A stretch of DNA of 64,000 nt. Source: Bathynomus jamesi (Eukaryota > Arthropoda > Malacostraca > Isopoda > Cirolanidae). How positions within the stretch are numbered: position 1 is the stretch's first letter; each line of letters opens with the position of its first letter. Below are positions 30,185 through 40,359 of this stretch, piece by piece. The stretch is from the NCBI GenBank assembly GCA_023014485.1, contig JAJOZX010000943.1, positions 425,001 through 489,000 on the forward strand, written 5' to 3'. Below the pieces are notes generated by a model. It saw nothing but the letters and a program-made list of their open reading frames with translations. It had not been told where the DNA came from and ran no database searches. Both the position numbers and the translations under genes were made by a program.

Positions 30185-30595
30185 TTCTCTTTCTGGCCCT
30201 TTGGGAAAACCCCTTAGAGGCCTCTTAGGTTAGGTATACCCCTTTGGGGAAAATAGCTTGGGGGAGAACTCCGCCTCCAAGTTGCATGCAATCGGCAACA
30301 AAGGCCGATACTCTCTCTCTCTCCCCTTCAGGTGTACCCTCCCCCCTTGGGTCCTTCTAAGCCAACTGGCTGATTCAGCCAACTGGCTGATTAGGAGTCT
30401 ATAAGACAACGCCTACTCGGCTGAAGTCTTAATATGCACTTGGCTCCTGCCAGGTGAACACCTCTCCTCCTTTCTCTCCTTTCTCTTTCTGGCCCTTTGG
30501 GGGGAATAGCTTGGGGGAGAACTCCGACTCCAAGTTGCATGCCCCTTGCAAAGCCATTTTGGGGTTGGCAACAAAGGCCGGTACTCTTTTGTTTT
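30185..30595. repeat. Duplicated leader-like module (right arm)
   Basis: Two copies, at about 30185-30310 and 30483-30590, share TCTTTCTGGCCCTTTGGG, GGGGGAGAACTCCG and CAACAAAGGCCG. Two 17-bp palindromic units lie between them (30361-30396). The apparent ORFs here (30391-30823) read through this repeat and are not convincing. Confidence 0.7.
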
Positions 30596-30684
30596 TTTTG
30601 CAACACCCCCATCCCCCTTTGCAACATTGAGTTGATGCATAACCCCCCCTTTTGCAACATTGCAACATTGCAACATTACGTAAT

Positions 30685-30707
30685 GAACCTTTTTATTTTC
30701 ATTTTCA

Positions 30708-30754
<47 letters not shown>

Positions 30755-30769
30755 GAAAATAAAAAGGTT
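30685..30769. repeat. Palindrome with (TA)n centre at the outer right end
   Basis: ACCTTTTTATTTTCATTT and its inverse flank a (TA)n run. It directly abuts the outer end of the right arm. No equivalent is seen at the outer left end. Confidence 0.85.
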
Positions 30770-30869
30770 TATTGGCAGACTATAGTCCATATAACAAATA
30801 TCATTAATACAATGACAGTTCACACACTAAGGATAGAAATATATACAGTTGATTAGAAATAATACAGTA

Positions 30870-31630
30870 ATGTAGAAGTTAAGTGGAGCTACAGACAGAC
30901 GTTTTCGTACCAAGAATTCCTTAGCTTAGAGCAGTGGTTTTCAACCGGGGTGAGCGGCAGCCTGGGGTGCCACTGACATTGCCCAGGGGTGCCGCAAAGA
31001 TTGTTGTAGATTGTTGATTTTTCAACATTTTTTATTAAAGTTGTAATTACAACGAGGTATCTTGTGAAAATATACACTTTACTCAGGCTTGGTCCTTACA
31101 GATTCAATTTTATCCAATAATTCAACGCTTATTACTCCCATAGAGGAACGCTATAGACTGTGTTTCAAGGTACTTGGTGCTCACTTGGCAGGGTGGGGGG
31201 AACTGGCTGTTGAACAGGGGTAAACGCTAATTCACAGGGATGCCGTGAAAGTAGATAGATAGCGCTGGGGTGCCGCGAACCAGAAAAGGTTGGGAACCAC
31301 TGGCTTAGAGGATAAACGGCAGGACTCATGGATAGCTTGGATAATCGGGTTGGTTGAATTTTTAATTCTTTGCATCAAACTGTATTGAGTATGTCTTGTT
31401 ACCTCCGGGAAGCTCGGGACATTGTGGGTAGCAAACATTTGTGAATCTGAGCATCTCAGGGGTAATTTATGTAAGAGTCGCAAAGCCCTGTTGTACAACA
31501 AAATTAGAGTTCTGCCAGAACCTTTTTTATAATTCACCCAGAGTTGCTGTCCGTAAATATTACTGCAGAAAGTACGAAAGAGAGTGTCTTTACCTGCACT
31601 TGTACAGAACCGAAAGTTCCTTATAGTCAT
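30870..31630 (-). pseudogene. LINE RT C-terminal fragment, split by a hAT MITE
   Basis: Minus-strand frame from 31630 with LILLYNRALRLLHKLPLRCSD and SLMQRIKNSTNPIIQAI, typical of the C-terminal region of Jockey/CR1-type LINE polymerases downstream of RT. The frame is interrupted at 31310 by the element at 30932-31302 and may continue beyond it for a few codons. No catalytic motifs are included, so it is a 5'- and 3'-truncated relic. Confidence 0.7.
30932..31302. mobile_element. hAT MITE (371 bp, 8-bp TSD)
   Basis: Begins CAGTGGTTTTCAACC and ends GGTTGGGAACCACTG, flanked by GCTTAGAG on both sides (30924-30931 and 31303-31310). No coding capacity. Inserted in a LINE remnant. Confidence 0.95.
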
Positions 31631-31671
31631 ACTCGCTTTAGCACAAAGGCTTCGAGATTGTTTTCTTATAT

Positions 31672-32560
31672 CCGAGATAGGATTAAAGAGTTAGACTTGC
31701 ATTCACTCGAAACTAGGAGATTAAGGGGGGGAGCTTATTGAAGTTTTCAAAATCGTTAATAAAATCGATAACGTAAATTTTGAAAAATTGTTCACTTTCG
31801 ATGACGGCAATACTCGTAATAACGGATTTAAGTTGCGTGGCAGACGTTTCATTACTAACATCGCTAAAAACTTTTTACGTTTAAAGTAATTGATAAATGG
31901 AATAATCTTCCCGTGCCCGTCGTGAACTACACCAGCGTTAATATGTTTAAAAACCGTTTAGATAGGCATTTTAAAAATATTAATGTTGTTTAAAATAATA
32001 AAACAATTAGCAACAGGAGCTCTGGGGGTGGTGGTCCAGGATGAGTCTGTTCACGATTAATACCAGCTTGTGACATGCCAGCGTCTGATGCCAGCAATAA
32101 AATTATATAAAAAAAAAATTAGACGAACACGAACGTAGATGTAGCTCGTAGCGTACACTAACCCACTTTTTGTTATACTCTTCCTACCTTTTTTTTTTTT
32201 CTTTCCACTCTCTCTCTCTCTTTACTTGTATGTCTGTAGTTTGCATGGTATGAAGGTGTTCGAGTTAAGACTGTGTTTGCATGGTTTGTAAGCGTTCTTA
32301 TTTTACTTCTTTTCATCTTTCACACCTTTCCTATTCTCTTCGACTATTTTTCCGACTTGTCGGTAGTGGCCGGCAGATGATGATGGTGAGTCTTTCTTTC
32401 TCTTTTTCTGAATGAATGTTAACCAACGAATGATAGGTTTTGCTACTTACTTAACCCTTTATTCTCTTTTTTTAACCCCCTACTCTTTCCTTTCTCTCGG
32501 GCTAACCTTAGAGTGGATCTTAGGTTCTTTGTTAGCCTTAGCTTCTGTAGATCTGTAGAT
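31672..32560 (+). mobile_element. LINE-A 3' end, 5'-truncated copy
   Basis: Matches the end of the LINE at 55.0-59.7 kb: GATAGGATTAAAGAGTTAGA, AGTTTTCAAAATCGTTAATA, a long 3' untranslated region (AGCAACAGGAGCTCTG) and a terminal TCTGTAGATC repeat. No RT motifs remain. Confidence 0.85.
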
Positions 32561-32951
32561 CACTCAATGAACTGGTAATAGTTTGACCTAAATACTTAAA
32601 CTCTTGTACTTCCTCAATTACTTCACCTTTCATTTTAAACCTAATATCAGGTGGTTGCTTACAGCTTTTAGGATGAAATTGCATGACCTTAGTTTTTGTA
32701 ACATTAAAAAGAATATCATGTTTCTGCGAATACACTTCGCAGCCTTTTAGTAACCGATCCAGACCTTTAACAGAGGGACTTATTAACACCATATCATCAG
32801 CATAAACAAAGCTATTTATCCTTGTGTTATCTATACAACATCCTACTGTTGCCTCATTAAGTGAAGCAATTAATCCATCAATATACACATTAAACAGCAT
32901 AGGGGAGAGCAAGTAGCCTCGTCTCACCCCGCAAGAGGTAATTTTCCCCAC
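32538..32951 (-). pseudogene. LINE-F RT palm fragment
   Basis: The frame reads SCGVRRGYLLSPMLFNVYID, then FVYADDMVLISPS (catalytic YADD), FNVTKTKVM and EFKYLGQTI, i.e. RT motifs 4 to 7 in order for a non-LTR element. It ends abruptly at the LINE-A 3' terminus and lacks endonuclease, fingers and tail. It differs from LINE-A, B, C, D and E in motif wording, so it is another family. Confidence 0.8.
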
Positions 32952-33000
32952 CCGCTAGGAGTCCGTCAAATTTGAGTACCAGTACCTTTTTTCTAGAAAA

Positions 33001-33012
33001 AAGCATTGTATA

Positions 33013-33059
<47 letters not shown>

Positions 33060-33063
33060 AATA
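33001..33063. repeat. (TA)n microsatellite at PLE-1 3' end
   Basis: A TA-rich run bordering the minus PLE-1. The plus copy also ends in a (TA)n run (37230-37249), possibly the target or tail. Confidence 0.85.
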
Positions 33064-33095
33064 TTGCTGCAATCCCACAAGGAAAAAGAAAAACG

Positions 33096-33141
33096 ATTCC
33101 AAGACCTTTCGTGTATTCAAAGCTACACCTCGTCAGGGAAT
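33096..33141 (-). ncRNA. Type I hammerhead ribozyme motif of PLE-1 (minus copy)
   Basis: Minus strand: stem I AUUCC/GGAAU, core CUGACGA, one unpaired G, perfect stem II GUGUA/UACAC with an 8-nt loop, GAAA, and a 6-nt stretch GGUCUU that can form only a tiny stem III before the CUU cleavage-type triplet. Such minimal hammerheads are described in PLE pseudo-LTRs and are thought to act as dimers. Best-preserved of the candidates here. Confidence 0.7.
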
Positions 33142-33279
33142 GAAGATAAAAGGCGAGATGCCCATAAATATATACAACGTACAGGAAAAACAAAACACTT
33201 AGCACATACTTAACAAGGGTTAATGAGAGGCAAAAGAAATTTTAACATGATATCGTCAATTTTATACGTCCCCGCACTG

Positions 33280-34176
33280 TTATTGAAATTGTTTTTTAAA
33301 ATGAATAAATGCACATTCTAGAATATTTCTTTCTATTATATCTCTGTTTTTAACAAGCGCTTTAGAACTATCCCACTTGATGCTATGGTTACATTTATAC
33401 ATATGGTTAAATAAAGCATTGGAATTATTAGCTGTTCTACAAGCATATTTATGCTGTTTTACCCTAATATCTAACGTTTTACCGGTTTGGCCTATATATA
33501 CTGAGTTACATTGTGTACATCCGATCGAATACACACAACCAACAACATTATCAGGGCTATTCTTTATTAGGCGTGATTTAACAGTATTATTATACTTAAA
33601 GATTACATTAATGCCAATTGCTTTAAGTACAGTTGGAAAGTATTGAAAATTAACATGGTAAGGTAGGCTAAGGATATTTTTACGCTGAAATTCCTTTACA
33701 ATTACATTATTATAATATCTATTCTTGGCTTTCTTAAGACAGTTATCTGAAAATGAAATAGGATAACATAATTTAGTACCAATATTCATGATATTGCATA
33801 ACTCGGAATCTAAAAATTCAGGACTGACAACTCTCAATGCTCGAAGAAACATAGCAGAGAAAATAGAGGATTTAATCGAAGGATGATGGTCAGAATAAAA
33901 ATGCACATAAGAGTTATTGTTAGTAGGCTTACGGTAGACTTCATATTTGAACTGATTAGAGCATCTCCAAATTTTTAGATCAAGAAAAGATAGGCTTCCA
34001 TCATTTTCTTTTTCAACTGTAAACTTAATAGATGGGACTAAATTGTTGAGCCTACCAAGAAATAAGTCCACATCCAAATTATTAGGCCAAAGGCATAAAA
34101 TATCATCTATATACCTGTACCAAACCAGGTTAAAATCAACAATCGTAGGCAAAATTCTACTTTCAAAAAATTCCAT
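33280..34176 (-). pseudogene. PLE-1 RT palm to GIY-YIG frame (minus copy)
   Basis: A 298-codon open frame starting at MEFFESRILPTIVDF. It covers RT motif YIDD (YRYIDDILCLWP), the thumb (SLSFLDLKIWRC, YRKPTNNNSYV) and the GIY-YIG endonuclease with the zinc-like C.x2.C context CVYSIGCTQCN and the IGQTGKTLDIRVKQHKYACR core. Catalytically relevant residues look intact. The frame is separated from the RT fingers (34107-34577) by a 5-bp insertion. The plus copy differs at about six residues. Confidence 0.9.
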
Positions 34177-36078
34177 ATACTGTATAAATTAGCTAGTACA
34201 GGTGAAAGGGGATTTCCCATAGCCAATCCAAACGACATAGCATAAAACTTATTTTCAAACTGAAATTTACAATCTTTGACACAAAGCTTAATTAACTCAA
34301 TAAGAGTGTTGTGTTGAACAGGGAAAGAATAATCAGAGATCTTATCTTTTAAGAAATCAAGTAGGTCATCAACAGGGACTTTTGTGAATAGCGAGCATAC
34401 ATCGAAGCTTACCAATTTGAAATTAGGGTCATTAGGGGACTTCAGTTTGTCAATAAGATCCATGCTATTTACAATATGTGACTCAGAAATAGAGCCAACC
34501 AACGGCGTTAATAAACTAACTAACCATTTTGATAGCTTATAGGTTACGGAGCCCACTGAGCCAACAATAGGCCTCATGGGATTATTAACTTTGTGTGTTT
34601 TTACTAAGCCGTACAGATATGGTAGTGACGGATTGATACTAAGAAACTGCTGTGGAAGCCCATTATAGTTATTTTTTTAAATTTCTCTTAATTTTCTGTT
34701 AAACATCCTATTAACATCCTCCAATGGGTCTCTATTTAGAGGTTTGTACGTGTCACGATCACTCAATAATGTATTCATCTTTTCAACATGACTGGTTTTG
34801 TCCATGATGACGATCGAATTGGATTTGTCCGCTTTAGTAATATGCAATGAATCATCATTTTTCAGTGTTTTAGGGCTTTTTCAAACCTCAAAGGATAATT
34901 CGATTCAAACCTCGTATTAAAAGCACTATACACACAACCTTTAGCTAAAGTCACCTCATTTTCGGAAATATTACTATGTTTTTCAAAATTAATAAAAGAC
35001 TTAGCAATCAGTAAACTGCTGGGCTTTTTTGGGACTGAGAAACATAATCCAAAGCCTAACGCACATTTCGTATTGAAGTCTAGCTCTTGGGACGACAAGT
35101 TAACAATATTACTAAAATAACTTTTTTTAGTCCAGTAACTATTACGAATTAAATCCTCCAGTCTATTGTTTAATTTCCTATTTTAAGTTCTGCATCTTGT
35201 ACGTAAGTTGTTGTAAATATCGTCCAAAAGTGTACTTCTCCACGCATGAGGAACGGTGGAAAAAAATATATTTTTTCTTACTTCGGACTCTCTGAAGGCG
35301 TTCTTCACTTCAAAGCGGGCTATATTAATATGTTTCTTTAAAATAATCCTTTCGGTGTCACCAAACGGCGTATCGTCCAACATACGGTATCGTCTTCCAA
35401 GTAGGGATTTTGGGATGACTTTTTCACAATAACACTTCCTAAGGAAATCGAATTGGTTCTTAAGAGAATGTGCATGAGCAATAGCAGAACGGTAACTTCT
35501 AAAAATCGATCGGAGAGAAGGGAATATGGTTGTAAAAAGAGAAACAGTGAAGAGGACAGAAAATTAAGAGAAATTTAAAAAAATAACTATAATGGGCTTC
35601 CACAGCAGTTTCTTAGTATCAATCCGTCACTACCATATCTGTACGGCTTAGTAAAAACACACAAAGTTAATAATCCCATGAGGCCTATTGTTGGCTCAGT
35701 GGGCTCCGTAACCTATAAGCTATCAAAATGGTTAGTTAGTTTATTAACGCCGTTGGTTGGCTCTATTTCTGAGTCACATATTGTAAATAGCATGGATCTT
35801 ATTGACAAACTGAAGTCCCCTAATGACCCTAATTTCAAATTGGTAAGCTTCGATGTATGCTCGCTATTCACAAAAGTCCCTGTTGATGACCTACTTGATT
35901 TCTTAAAAGATAAGATCTCTGATTATTCTTTCCCTGTTCAACACAACACTCTTATTGAGTTAATTAAGCTTTGTGTCAAAGATTGTAAATTTCAGTTTGA
36001 AAATAAGTTTTATGCTATGTCGTTTGGATTGGCTATGGGAAATCCCCTTTCACCTGTACTAGCTAATTTATACAGTAT

Positions 36079-36975
36079 ATGGAATTTTTTGAAAGTAGAA
36101 TTTTGCCTACGATTGTTGATTTTAACCTGGTTTGGTACAGGTATATAGATGATATTTTATGCCTTTGGCCTAATAATTTGGATGTGGACGTATTTCTTGT
36201 TAGGCTCAACAATTTAGTCCCATCTATTAAGTTTACAGTTGAAAAAGAAAATGATGGAAGCCTATCGTTTCTTGATCTAAAAATTTGGAGATGCTCTAAT
36301 CAGTTCAAATATGAAGTCTACCGTAAGCCTACTAACAATAACTCTTATGTGCATTTTTATTCTGACCATCATCCTTCGATTAAATCCTCTATTTTCTCTG
36401 CTATGTTTCTTCGAGCATTGAGAGTTGTCAGTCCTGAATTTTTAGATTCCGAGTTATGCAATATCATGAATATTGGTACTAAATTATGTTATCCTATTTC
36501 ATTTTCAGATAACTGTCTTAAGAAAGCCAAGAATAGGTATTATAATAATGTAATTGTAAAGGAATTTCAGCGTAAAAATATCCTTAGCCTACCTTACCAT
36601 GTTAATTTTCAATACCTTCCAACTGTACTTAAATCAATTGGCATTAATGTAATCTTTAAGTATAATAATACTGTTAAATCACGCCTAATAAAGAATAGCC
36701 CTGATAATGTTGTTGGTTGTGTGTATTCGATCGGATGTACACAATGTAACTCAGTATATATAGGCCAAACCGGTAAAACGTTAGATATTAGGGTAAAACA
36801 GCATAAATATGCTTGTAGAACAGCTAATAATTCCAATGCTTTATTTAACCATATTTATAAATGTAATCATAGCATCAAGTGGGATAGTTCTAAAGCGCTT
36901 GTTAAAAACAGAGATATAATAGAAAGAAATATTCTAGAATGTGCATTTATTCATTTTAAAAAACAATTTCAATAA
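36079..36975 (+). pseudogene. PLE-1 RT palm to GIY-YIG frame (plus copy)
   Basis: 298 codons matching 33280-34176 with about six substitutions (for example DVFLVRL for DLFLGRL). Same motifs (YIDD, GIY-YIG core). The upstream fingers frame (35678-36148) overlaps it in another frame because of the 5-bp insertion. Confidence 0.9.
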
Positions 36976-37113
36976 CAGTGCGGGGACGTATAAAATTGAC
37001 GATATCATGTTAAAATTTATTTTGCCTCTCATTAACCCTTGTTAAGTATGTGCTAATTGTTTTGTTTTTCCTGTACGTTGTATATATTTATGGGCATCTC
37101 GCCTTTTATCTTC

Positions 37114-37159
37114 ATTCCCTGACGAGGTTTAGCTTTGCATACACGAAAGGCCTTGGAAT
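37114..37159 (+). ncRNA. Hammerhead ribozyme motif of PLE-1 (plus copy), weakened stem II
   Basis: Stem I ATTCC/GGAAT and core CTGACGA (37119-37125) with GAAA (37145-37148) are intact. Stem II reads GTTTA against TACAC, so it has a mismatch compared with the minus copy. Stem III/loop is the palindrome AGGCCT. Confidence 0.6.
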
Positions 37160-37260
37160 CGTTTTTCTTTTTCCTTGTGGGTTTGCAGCATTCATTCATT
37201 TCACGTGTTTTATTGTGAAATTCATCCCATATATATATATATATATATACACGGCTACTT

Positions 37261-38180
37261 AGCATATGACAAATAACTTTAATAATAAAAATTTATACCT
37301 TTATAGAGCAGAATTTCAAGAATACAGTTTTTATGACTTTAAATCAACAAACTAAAAACAAGATTTTTTTTTTATCGAATCGTTCTATTCTTTATCAAAA
37401 ATACCTCATTTAAATTCTATCTTTTTAATAGGTAAAAATTAATAATTTAGGCTTTATTTATTTTTTATTTTAGAATAAAATACGCTTTAGAATAGCGTAA
37501 ATAATTAAATTTATGACCGTCATGTCTGAAAATGTATTCCTCATGATGGTTTATTTAGAAACCCGTTTTAAAACGGCTTAGTTTATGGCCCTCCTCACCG
37601 ATTACTGTTATAACAATTTAGGAAGTGAACGGTGTAGTCATGATCATCAAACTGCGTAATGTTTTCTTTTACAGTGTAGAAAATTAATTACATCATACAC
37701 CCACTTAATTTTTACATCCTTCACTTTACTGATCCAGAAAATTTTATCATTTCGCTCGATTTTAGTAGTTTAGATATTTTGATGACCCGATACTTTTGCG
37801 CATATTCGTGGAAATAGATCCAAAAATATTATCCTTTTTCATTAATATCTATAGGAAATTCGGAGATAATCCGTACCAAACACGATATCTTCCTCATTTC
37901 ATTCTCTTCAAATACTTTTTTCGGTTTTCTTTAAAAGAAAGGTAATGATTATACCAGTAGTGATGTTTACATTTACTAACATCGACATTCTTCACTATTT
38001 CGATGCGGTCCATATATAATTTTACCAATTTGGGTAAGAGAGGGAAGAATCTTATATTAGTTAGAATGGCGGTTAAACGTGTAATAATAAGGAAAGTTTT
38101 ACATTTTTTAAAAGTCCCACCTACAGTGAAAGTGAAAATTATCATTAACCGAAAACTTAGTACTCACCTTCATAACGTTC
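37261..38180. other. AT-rich spacer, no gene recognised
   Basis: No supported coding or repeat feature apart from low complexity. Short frames carry no motifs. Confidence 0.5.
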
Positions 38181-38187
38181 TCACTGT

Positions 38188-38190
<3 letters not shown>

Positions 38191-38250
<60 letters not shown>
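38191..38250. repeat. (TC)n microsatellite
   Basis: A pure CT dinucleotide run immediately upstream of the LINE C-terminal fragment. It accounts for the Ser-Leu and Arg-Glu repeats in frames across it. Confidence 0.95.
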
Positions 38251-38870
38251 GAACAAGGAGATTGTGCTCTCTCTGTACAATTCTCTGGTTCGGCCGCACC
38301 TGGAGTATGCTGTGCAATTCTGGTTGGCCACCCTCAGGAAAGATATTGACAGGCTGGAGCGAGTCCAGGCGAGGGCCACAAAGTTAATCCCTTCCGTTAG
38401 GCATATGGGCTACAATCGACACTTACATTTGTTTTCGCTGGAAACTCGGAGGCTGCGCGGTCAACTCATCGAGGCTTTCAAGCTCCTACACGGGTTCAAC
38501 GATGTCGATTTTAGAAGCATGTTTAGTTTAAATGATAACCCAACTCGCAACAATGGTTGGAAGTTAGATTTGAAACGGTTTAGGACTAGTGTGTGTGGGA
38601 ATTACTTTACCTATAAGATCTGTGACACGTGGAACAGTTTATCTTCAGAAGTTGTGAACAGTTCCTCTGTGGATCATTTCAAGAAAAGTTTATACCAAAT
38701 CTTGCACACTATTTGAGGGTGTAGAAAATTTTCCCTGGCACCCGTTCCTATTGGTACCTCCTCGGTATGGGCCGCAAGGCCTTTTGAGGTACTTCTTTTC
38801 CTTGTAACTCCTTGTAACTCTCTCTCTCTCCAGCCTTTCATCCATAATTTTACAAACAAGGATAAGCACT
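38250..38870 (+). mobile_element. LINE (CR1/L2-like) C-terminal fragment and 3' end
   Basis: The frame from the microsatellite to 38716 reads IVLSLYNSLVRPHLEYAVQF, DIDRLERVQARATKLIPS and DTWNSLSSEVVNSSSVDHFK, the conserved region C-terminal to RT in CR1/L2-type LINEs. A 3' untranslated region of about 130 bp ends in repeats of CTCCTTGTAA. RT catalytic motifs are missing, so this is a 5'-truncated copy. The (TC)n run abuts its 5' edge. Confidence 0.85.
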
Positions 38871-38879
38871 CTCATTCAT

Positions 38880-39501
38880 GAAGAACTAAACAGTCAGTGA
38901 GAAAGCAAAGGACAGATTCATAGCCTGAAAACTGTGAAAGCAAAGACCTCAGTGGACAAGAACTGAGATACCAGTTAGTGATTAATACTGTACAGTATAT
39001 TGAAAGCGAGTAATCTTTTGTTCACTAGATGAATCTAGACATAAGTGAGAAGGAAGGAAGTTCATTTCTCCACTACGAGAGGGTGAGTTTGCCCCAAGGG
39101 TAACCTGAGCCCCAGCAGAAACAGGGTGAGTGGCCGACCCAACCCAATCGGGGAGCGAACTTTAAAGTGCTGTGAAATTGTTTCTTTGATTAAAAACGCT
39201 TGGCCATGCTCAGTGATGAGAACCGAGCCAAGGTCCCGACAGCATCTATCATGGACCCCGGTTTTTCTCGAAATCAACAAAAGAAACGAAAAGCCTTTAT
39301 AAAAAATAAAATCCTTCTAACTTACAAAGAGGTTTTAACCAAAATATAGATAAAAATTTGTATCACATAAAATTCTAAATAAATTTCTAACTAAAATGAA
39401 TTAACAATAAAATGTCATACATATAAACATTATTTATTTATTTTATTTTCTATAACAAAATGAAATTTAAAATAGTGAGTTACATATTACTGCTTAATAT
39501 A
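38880..39501. other. No gene recognised
   Basis: Moderately GC-rich patch at 39060-39260 (GCCCCAAGGGTAACCTGAGC, ACCCAACCCAATCGGGG) of unknown origin, then AT-rich sequence. Confidence 0.4.
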
Positions 39502-40356
39502 CCGGGTGGGCCTTTTAACTCTGACGGTTTTAATATCCTTATAACTTTTTTGTTTTTTAACCAAATCAAATAAAATTTATGCACAACATATGTACATACA
39601 TAAAATGTTTTTTCATTAAGCTGCTTTTATCTATCTGCAGAATTGACGAAATGGCGAAGAAAAACCTTTTGACGTATACGAAAACAAATGCTTTATAACG
39701 AAATGTCGTATAAAATAAGCCAAAGTTATTGCGTAATTGCTAGTCTTCCAATATGCCCTGGCCTCCACGCTCTCCCAATCTCACCCCTTGCGACTTTTTT
39801 TTATGGGGGTTTATTAAGTCGAAAGTCTACGCGACAAGACCAACCGACATTCATGAACTGAAACAGAGAATTCAAGCAGCTTTTGGTGAAATTACGGTCG
39901 AAATGCGACAAAAGGTGGCTTTGGAATACAGAGCAAGGCTGCCTATACTGATCGAAAATGGTGGAAATCACATTGAAGTTTATAACTAACCTTGTAAGTT
40001 TATAAAGGTAATTAAATTTATATCCAAAAAAACTTTATGTATGTACCTATGTTGTGTATAAATTTTATTTGATTTGATTAAAAACAAAAAAGTTATAAGG
40101 ATATTAAAACCGTCAGAGTTAAAAGGCCCACCCTGTATTTTATACGACATTTCGTTATAAAGCGTTTGTTTTCGTATACGTCAAAAGGTTTTCCTTCGCC
40201 ATTTCGTCAATTCTGCAGATAGATAAAAGCAGCTTAATGAAAAAAAAAACTTTATGTATGTACATATGTTGTGTATAAATTTTATTTGATTTGGTTAAAA
40301 AACAAAAAAGTTATAAGGATATTAAAACCGTCAGAGTTAAAAGGCCCACCCGGTGT
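39502..40356 (+). mobile_element. Tc1/mariner-type transposon with an extra inverted end
   Basis: The left end CCGGGTGGGCCTTTTAACTC (next to TA) pairs with an inner right end at about 40138 (AAAAGGCCCACCCTG then TA). Bases 40139-40356 then repeat the leftmost roughly 210 bp in inverse orientation and end with a second right terminus. The structure is therefore one deleted element plus an abutting inverted copy of its left end, or an insertion into a foldback element. A transposase C-terminus lies inside. Confidence 0.75.
39753..39989 (+). pseudogene. Mariner-type transposase C-terminal fragment
   Basis: The frame opens with WPPRSPNLTPCDFFLWGFIK, the region around the third catalytic acidic residue of Tc1/mariner-type DDE transposases, and continues to the natural C-terminus (...ENGGNHIEVYN). 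The rest of the catalytic core and the DNA-binding domain are deleted. It resembles the mariner at 16844-17492 in motif layout but is a different family by its TIRs. Confidence 0.85.
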
Positions 40357-40359
40357 ATA

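Larger units (their letters stand above)
24300..30683. repeat. Right arm of giant inverted repeat
   Basis: Inverse of 15907-22803. Compared with the left arm it lacks the Tc1 and mariner insertions and keeps 594 bp between ORF A and ORF B. It also has a one-base loss in ORF B, three tandem copies of a block of about 280 bp (29262-30030) where the left arm has one, two instead of three 17-bp units, and different microsatellite lengths. These differences argue against a simple artefactual mirror of one sequence. Confidence 0.9.
33018..35545 (-). mobile_element. PLE-1, Penelope-like retroelement (minus copy), near full length but broken
   Basis: Minus-strand order: N-terminal region (35520-35183, with LLGRRYRMLDD), a middle segment (35098-34862), then ADKSNSIVIMDKTSHVEKM near 34840-34790. 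RT fingers follow at 34577-34107 (NPMRPIVGS, SFDVCSLFTKVPVD, GLAMGNPLSPVLANLY), RT palm with YRYIDDILCLWP, and a C-terminal GIY-YIG endonuclease (GCVYSIGCTQCNSVYIGQTG, 33540-33470). Penelope RT plus GIY-YIG replicate by target-primed reverse transcription. A stop near 34677 and a 5-bp insertion (AGTAT) between fingers and palm disable it. Both lesions also occur in the inverted copy. Confidence 0.9.
35556..37260 (+). mobile_element. PLE-1 inverted copy (plus), 5'-truncated
   Basis: Homology to the minus copy starts at ACAGAAAATTAAGAG (35556) and continues to the 3' end. The RT fingers frame is 35678-36148 and the palm/GIY-YIG frame 36079-36975. It carries the same in-frame stop (near 35577) and the same AGTAT insertion at 36074-36078 as the minus copy. 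Head-facing inverted arrangement with a 5'-truncated partner is seen in some PLE insertions, but shared lesions point to local inverted duplication or to a common dead source. Confidence 0.9.

Noticed and set aside
15907..30683. Treating the giant inverted repeat as a plain assembly mirror of one sequence
   Set aside because: The arms differ by substitutions, private transposons with exact empty sites, a 594-bp deletion and repeat counts. A join of two haplotypes still cannot be excluded without reads.
15907..30683. Naming the element a specific virus family (for example a nimavirus- or nudivirus-like integrant)
   Set aside because: None of ORFs A to D shows a hallmark viral gene that I can recognise. 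Compact layout and palindromic repeats alone are not enough.
38003..38250. N-terminal extension of the 237-codon frame upstream of the LINE fragment
   Set aside because: It reads through a pure (TC)n microsatellite; only the part after about 38250 is LINE-like.
38108..38379. Arg-Glu repeat proteins on the minus strand
   Set aside because: Translation of the (TC)n/(GA)n run; no biological support.
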